A DNA stretch of 64,000 nt from positions 1-64,000 of the forward strand of contig LT649235.1 in NCBI GenBank assembly GCA_900128395.1, in the 5' to 3' direction. Numbering within the stretch: position 1 is the first letter of the stretch; each line of letters opens with the position of its first letter. Origin of the DNA: Stramenopiles sp. TOSAG23-2 (lineage: Eukaryota; Sar). This document shows, piece after piece, positions 57,580 through 64,000 of the stretch. Below the pieces are notes generated by a model. The model did not search any database and was not told the origin of the DNA. It worked only from the letters and a program-made list of their open reading frames with translations. Position numbers and translations under genes: made by a program.

Positions 57580-60570
57580 ATGCTTGGTTCAGAAGATTTG
57601 TTACAAATACCAACACGAACTTTTAATAGTTCACCACAAAGTAATTATCAAAACGAAACGTTTGATTATGATAATATTCGTGCTGAAATTGAAGAGACAC
57701 GAGCTTTAAAAAGTGATGCAGATTCATTAATATCGAAATATATCAAAGCATCTGAACGTGTTAGGAGTGAAATGAACAAAGCGAAAAGAAAGCAGCAAGG
57801 ACAATTTCAATCTGTTTCGCAGGTAAACAATTCAAGGCAACGTCATCAACAAGGGCAAACGAGAAATGCTCATATTAATAGTGGCACTACAGGTGCCCGT
57901 TACTACGACGGTGGTGGTAACACAATAAAAACTAGAAATACTAATAGAGGAAGAGGAGCAGGAGAAAGGAATAAAGACGGAGGACGAAGAAAAAAAGGGG
58001 TTGTCATGGCTAAAACAATTCGTAAAAATACAACACGAAAATCAAGAAAAAAAATAGTTTCATCAACAACAAAATTACGAAAAAAAGCAGCAATAAATAG
58101 TAGTAGGCAGTCCAACAAAAGTCCAAATGCAACATCACCAGGTACAGCGGATCGAATCTTTGTATCGAAACGTAGTTCGATACGCCCATCCGAATTAGAT
58201 GACATACGAACATATCCGAAAAAAGAAGTACAAATTATCCGTCGTAGTCGTAAAACGAAGCCAAAAGTTGGTCCAACAGAAATATATGATCAACGCTCAA
58301 AGGTAAAAGAGGCAAGGTTTGTGAAAGATAATGTGCCACAAAATGATGATGAAAGTCGTGGACTATTACGGGATAGCGAGAAATTATTAGGATTATCAAG
58401 CATCTCACAAAAATTAACGATACTAGCAGATACAAGCAACAATTACGAAGACGGACCTTCACCACGATTTTTACGTCCACAACCTACTGCGCAATCGTTT
58501 TCACCCGATGTGTTACACCAGCAGCAGCAGCAGCAGCAACAATATAATTCACAACTGAATCCATCTGCTACCATTTTACAAGCTCAAAATTCTAGAACAC
58601 AACAACCATCGCCTTCTTCACAGCCACAGATTATATATCAACAGGTACAACAGCAAGCTCATTCTCCTCCTCCTCCACAACAACCATCAATTGATCCAGA
58701 ATTTGTTCGAATAACAAATGAAAAATTAGCACAAGCAGAGGAAATGGTCCGTAAATTAAGTACGCAAACCTCCTTGCTTGAAACTACGAATGCAGCGTTG
58801 AAGTCACAATTGCTTAGCCAAGAATCGCGCGTATTAGAGATAGAACGACGGGAGCGTTACGAATTGGAACGAAAGCAGAAAATTGAGCAAGAAAAGCGAT
58901 TAAAGGAGGAAGAGGCAAAATTTGCAAAGGCACGCCTTGAAGATGCTGAAAAAGCAAAGGACGATGCCATTTCAATCGTTAAAACTTTAGAATCCGCAAA
59001 TAAAAATTTACAAAAAGGCTGCGAAGCTTTGCAAGATCAAGTAATCGAACATCAAAAACGTGCTGATAGAGCTGATATGATATCGGTCAAATTACGTGAA
59101 GCAAGTTATCAACAACAGCAAAAGCTGATAGGGCAACAGGCTAGCGTAGTAGCAACACGCATGGCTCATGATTTAGGCGCAGTAGATAATTTCGATGATT
59201 TATGCGAAGTTTTAGTAACCGAATTGTTAATGGAAGAATTAGGACTGAAAAGTAAGAACAATAGCAATGTTGTAAATAATGATAATAATAATAACAATAA
59301 TGAAGTAAAGCCAAGTGCGAAATTTGTAGCCCCGTCACAGCCACCTTATAAACGCAAAGAACATCCAATTACACAGCCTTTAGAAGAGGTTGAATCAGCT
59401 GATGAAATAGATAGCGATGCGAATACCAATGATGCCGCCGATGATAAAATGGAGGAAGATTATGATGACGATGATTTTGATGATGAGGAGGAAGAAATAA
59501 CTAAATCTGCACCGCCTCCGCGTAATAATGATAATAACAATGCCGCCCCTTTCAGCAATGAAATGTTTACCACTCGTCTACATATGGAAATTAACAAATT
59601 ACGAGATGATTTGGCGAAAGATGTTGAGCTCCGACAAACAATTGCTGAAGAGCGCTATCGCCGCGAAGGAATGGAGAATCGAATGAAAGTGATGGCAGAA
59701 AAAGAAGCTTTGGTAGAACGTGCAGCGAAAGCGGAAGCAGAATTGAAACAGGCAGCAGAGAGGGAGAAATATTTAGAAAAATTGCATTTGAGTATGCAAC
59801 AAGAATTATCATTGCAGCAAAAATTGGAAACAGCAGAAGCAAAAGCTCAATTTATGGAACTTCAAATGAAAAAGAAAGAAGAGGAAGAACGAGCACTGAA
59901 AGAAAGATTAGCATTGGAAGGGGAGAGGGCTGACTCATTTGCATTGGCAGCAACTAGAGTCGTTGCCCAACAACCATTAGTTGATACGTCTGCGATTATA
60001 CCACCACCAACCTCTCCAAATCAGAAACAGACAAACGTTGTGGAAGAAAAGAAAACGGATGCTAATGATAATGATGATGATATCGATTTTATAGACGAAG
60101 AGGAGGAACAACCACGTGCATATACCATCCTATATGCTCGTCCTAACGATGATGTTTTGTATACAAAGTATGGAGAATCTAGCGATTATGATTTAAATGC
60201 TACTGGAAATGATGACGATAGTCATTATAATAGCTTATTATCGGATCATTCCTATGCTAATTTGACAAATGCATCAAATTATACATCCGAGGAAAGTTCC
60301 ATACTTGAAAATACGTATGGTACTGAAATGAGTGATATTTCAGGCGCTGATTCATTATTAGATGAATCAGACACGACAAATAAAATTGATGAATCAAGTG
60401 CTAGTGAAATTGATATAGATGCTCTTGCCAGTAAATTTAATTTAGTAGACCAACAAGACCATCTTAAAGTTCAACCAGTTAGTTCAACGCAAAAGATGGA
60501 AATAAATAATTTATTATCAAGAGCAGTTACAAGAAAAAACGTTGTTACTAATGTTGTCAATGGATTGTAA
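57580..60570 (+). CDS. Large coiled-coil protein, function unknown
   Basis: The 996-residue protein has a helical N-terminus (about 25-65, NIRAEIEETRALKSDADSLI), a very basic Arg/Lys-rich region (about 90-250), a Gln run near 310, and coiled coils at about 375-515 and 685-790 with Glu/Lys/Arg/Ala heptads. An acidic stretch lies between (about 615-640), and the tail is acidic and Ser/Thr-rich. Layouts of this kind occur in centrosomal or basal-body proteins, but no family motif is recognised. Start context AAATATGCTT. Confidence 0.75.
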   Translation: MLGSEDLLQIPTRTFNSSPQSNYQNETFDYDNIRAEIEETRALKSDADSLISKYIKASERVRSEMNKAKRKQQGQFQSVSQVNNSRQRHQQGQTRNAHINSGTTGARYYDGGGNTIKTRNTNRGRGAGERNKDGGRRKKGVVMAKTIRKNTTRKSRKKIVSSTTKLRKKAAINSSRQSNKSPNATSPGTADRIFVSKRSSIRPSELDDIRTYPKKEVQIIRRSRKTKPKVGPTEIYDQRSKVKEARFVKDNVPQNDDESRGLLRDSEKLLGLSSISQKLTILADTSNNYEDGPSPRFLRPQPTAQSFSPDVLHQQQQQQQQYNSQLNPSATILQAQNSRTQQPSPSSQPQIIYQQVQQQAHSPPPPQQPSIDPEFVRITNEKLAQAEEMVRKLSTQTSLLETTNAALKSQLLSQESRVLEIERRERYELERKQKIEQEKRLKEEEAKFAKARLEDAEKAKDDAISIVKTLESANKNLQKGCEALQDQVIEHQKRADRADMISVKLREASYQQQQKLIGQQASVVATRMAHDLGAVDNFDDLCEVLVTELLMEELGLKSKNNSNVVNNDNNNNNNEVKPSAKFVAPSQPPYKRKEHPITQPLEEVESADEIDSDANTNDAADDKMEEDYDDDDFDDEEEEITKSAPPPRNNDNNNAAPFSNEMFTTRLHMEINKLRDDLAKDVELRQTIAEERYRREGMENRMKVMAEKEALVERAAKAEAELKQAAEREKYLEKLHLSMQQELSLQQKLETAEAKAQFMELQMKKKEEEERALKERLALEGERADSFALAATRVVAQQPLVDTSAIIPPPTSPNQKQTNVVEEKKTDANDNDDDIDFIDEEEEQPRAYTILYARPNDDVLYTKYGESSDYDLNATGNDDDSHYNSLLSDHSYANLTNASNYTSEESSILENTYGTEMSDISGADSLLDESDTTNKIDESSASEIDIDALASKFNLVDQQDHLKVQPVSSTQKMEINNLLSRAVTRKNVVTNVVNGL

Positions 60571-61110
60571 AAATAGGGGGGGAAACGTATTTGTTCGCAT
60601 ATATAGCACGACGTATATATATATAGATGTAAATCTAATATTATGCGCATATGTTGATTGTATGCTCGCGAGGTGTAATATATATAAAAGTTTTAACATG
60701 TATATTCCGTTTGTAATTTTATATAAATATATATTCATATATATATAAGCATAAAAATGTTTTAATAGTAATACGTACGACTCGTAAGCTACAGTCCTTA
60801 TTACTTGAATGAAAATGAAGTAAAATTAAGGTCTAATTTTAATCTAGATTTAGACTTTGGGTACAGATACAGAGATGGATTAATCTTGCGATATGAGATA
60901 TTTTGTACACACGTGAAACGTCGTACAGTAGTTAAAACGTACATTCATAGATTAGATTTTCTTTTTTCATTTGATTCTTTATAATGTGCGGTATTTAATA
61001 ATACCATTTTTTTTTGTTTGTTTTTTTTAGTTTTAGTTAATAACATAAAGTTTGAAGAAACTTCATGAAATTTGAGTTGTATGTCAATGACATGGTCAAC
61101 ACAAGATAAC
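60571..61110. other. Convergent spacer before histone H4
   Basis: A 540-bp tail-to-tail spacer with AT repeats near 60615 and 60735. Small hairpins lie downstream of H4 (minus strand): ATGTC/GACAT at 61081-61093 and TGAAG/CTTCA at 61053-61065. No gene is seen. Confidence 0.5.
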
Positions 61111-62671
<1,561 letters not shown>

Positions 62672-63468
62672 GTGCTTTGCTCTTATTGAATTTTCATTCA
62701 AGAATGCAACGTTAATGGTTTATTAAAATCGTTAACACAAAACAAAAAACAAAAAAAAACCAAAAAGGTATTATTAAATACCGCAAACTGTAAAAGTTAA
62801 AGAATTCAAAATGTAGTTGTACAAAAAAAGACCTCCTTTCCTTGCCAAAGAAACAAAACAATATGTGAAAAACATATTTTGATCGATGGTGGTAGTATAC
62901 ATATAATATACACACACACACAGGCTCCTTCCTCTGTTTCTTCTCCTGTTTTAAAAACGTTCCCTACGAATGTATGTCTGTCAATATGGTATAATACATT
63001 ATATATCTGTATATATTTTACCTCTCTTGTTATCTATCTTCTCGCCATATAATCCATGTATACGCTAAAGATGTATTACTATATTTTATATTTATTATAG
63101 TTAGAATAGTGTAATATAATGTAGTACATCTGCTATTATAATTGAAACATCTAGCCTTCTAGGCTTGCTAGTATACTAATTTTATTTACTCCGGGTTCTC
63201 CATTATCCATCAGCACATCATTATGGTAGGCCAGTATAGGCCTGCTGCCTGCTGGGCATATAGACGGTGAAGAATGAAAGCTGGAAAGAAGAATGGCATC
63301 AATGAGGTGATATTTAAAATAAATTTTAAATTGAATTGCACGCAAATATGTGCATATTGATAATCTTTTCTATCATACACATATATATATAGAAATAAAC
63401 TACGTGTATGTGTGGGTATATACGCGCATATCCCTAGTCATTCTGTATAGATATACCGACAAATAAAA
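62672..63468. promoter_or_regulatory. Intergenic region, H3 / MLH1
   Basis: A 797-bp region between two plus-strand genes. It holds the H3 hairpin, an ACAAAAAAC-rich patch (about 62736-62760), an ACAC run near 62912 and a GC-richer patch at 63225-63265 (GGCCAGTATAGGCCTGCTG) upstream of MLH1. No gene is supported. Confidence 0.5.
62686..62701 (+). promoter_or_regulatory. Candidate histone 3' stem-loop
   Basis: TTGAAT-TTTC-ATTCAA forms a perfect 6-bp stem with a 4-nt UUUC loop, 15 nt after the H3 stop. Size and loop match the metazoan histone mRNA stem-loop, although the stem sequence differs from the usual GGCTCT type. No equally good match follows H4. Confidence 0.45.
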
Positions 63469-64000
63469 ATGGCATCAATCAATAATGATGAAGTGGATAT
63501 TGCACCTTTACCATCTGCTATACAACAGTCATCTTTGCCAATAAAACGTTTGTCAAAAGACGTAGTAGACCGTATTGCAGCGGGTGAAATTATACATAAA
63601 CCATCCTCAGCGTTGAAAGAAATGTTAGAAAATAGCGTTGATGCTGGCTCGACGTCGGTATCTGTCTCTTGTAAAGATGGTGGTATTAAATTGCTACAAG
63701 TAACAGACAATGGCAAAGGTATACGTAAATCAGATTTAGGGATAGTATGTGAACGGCATACTACAAGTAAAATTCAAAAATTCGAAGATTTAACAACAGT
63801 AACAACATACGGTTTTCGTGGCGAAGCACTCGCTAGTATAAGCATGGTTGCTAATGTAACAATTATAACTAAAACGGAAGATGCTGATTGCGCATATAAA
63901 ACAACATATGCAGATAGTAAAATAGTAAATGTACCACAACCATGTGCAGGTGTTAAAGGTACGACAATTATGGTAAAAGATTTATTTTATAACGTACCAA
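63469..64000 (+). CDS. MLH1: DNA mismatch repair protein MLH1 (5' part, truncated by window)
   Basis: The frame from ATG 63469 runs 177 codons to the window end without a stop. After about 24 variable residues it follows MLH1: [32 protein letters not shown] (ATPase motif I), [20 protein letters not shown] (motif II), HTTSKI and [12 protein letters not shown] (motif III), then KDLFYNVP. This is the GHKL ATPase of the MutL family; MLH1 pairs with PMS-type subunits to process mismatches. The MLH1-type segment [12 protein letters not shown] favours MLH1 over PMS2. The gene continues beyond 64000. Confidence 0.93.
   Translation, partial: MASINNDEVDIAPLPSAIQQSSLPIKRLSKDVVDRIAAGEIIHKPSSALKEMLENSVDAGSTSVSVSCKDGGIKLLQVTDNGKGIRKSDLGIVCERHTTSKIQKFEDLTTVTTYGFRGEALASISMVANVTIITKTEDADCAYKTTYADSKIVNVPQPCAGVKGTTIMVKDLFYNVP

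Overview
This is AT-rich nuclear DNA from a eukaryote. The genes are histones H3 and H4, a Golgi golgin, a mitochondrial ribosomal protein, F-box and PHD proteins, and an MLH1 mismatch-repair gene cut by the right edge. Flagellum-type genes (an EFHB-like protein, a soluble adenylyl cyclase, a FAM194-like protein, a dynein-stalk-like domain) point to a flagellated protist. Asparagine-, serine- and aspartate-rich tracts are common, coding regions are mostly uninterrupted, and all three standard stop codons are used. A heterotrophic flagellate, perhaps stramenopile-like, would fit, but the sequence alone does not fix the lineage. One spliceosomal intron is convincing (85 bp, in an AMACR-type gene).

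Layout, left to right: soluble adenylyl cyclase (-), coproporphyrinogen-oxidase-like (+), AMACR-type racemase (-), class III CoA-transferase (+), MAPKKK-type kinase (-), dual-specificity-phosphatase/PHD protein (+), ubiquitin-protease-like pseudoenzyme (-), F-box/dynein-stalk-like protein (+), small RNA ligase (-), four-domain RNA repair protein (+), lipase maturation factor (+), Sel1-repeat protein (-), FAM194-like protein (-), PA-domain protein (+), small membrane protein (+), longin-like protein (-), EFHB (+), two unknown ORFs (-), golgin-84-like (+), DAP3/mS29 (-), F-box/SNF2/RING ATPase (+), MFSD5-like transporter (-), coiled-coil protein (+), histone H4 (-), histone H3 (+), MLH1 (+, partial).

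Strands alternate almost perfectly, so most genes sit in head-to-head pairs sharing a 0.4-0.9 kb upstream region and in tail-to-tail pairs separated by very AT-rich spacers. The shared upstream regions often hold short GC-richer patches and small tandem repeats. The tail-to-tail spacers hold inverted repeats and dispersed repeat words. Three head-to-head pairs join related genes: H4/H3, AMACR/CoA-transferase and RNA ligase/RNA repair protein.

The strongest candidate for a little-described system is the RNA ligase/RNA repair pair at 26381-30939. One polypeptide carries a 2H phosphoesterase, an ATP-dependent RNA ligase, a DUSP23-like phosphatase and a P-loop polynucleotide kinase. A second ligase with a related N-terminal signature is transcribed divergently from the same upstream region. 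Together they hold every activity needed to heal and seal broken RNA ends.
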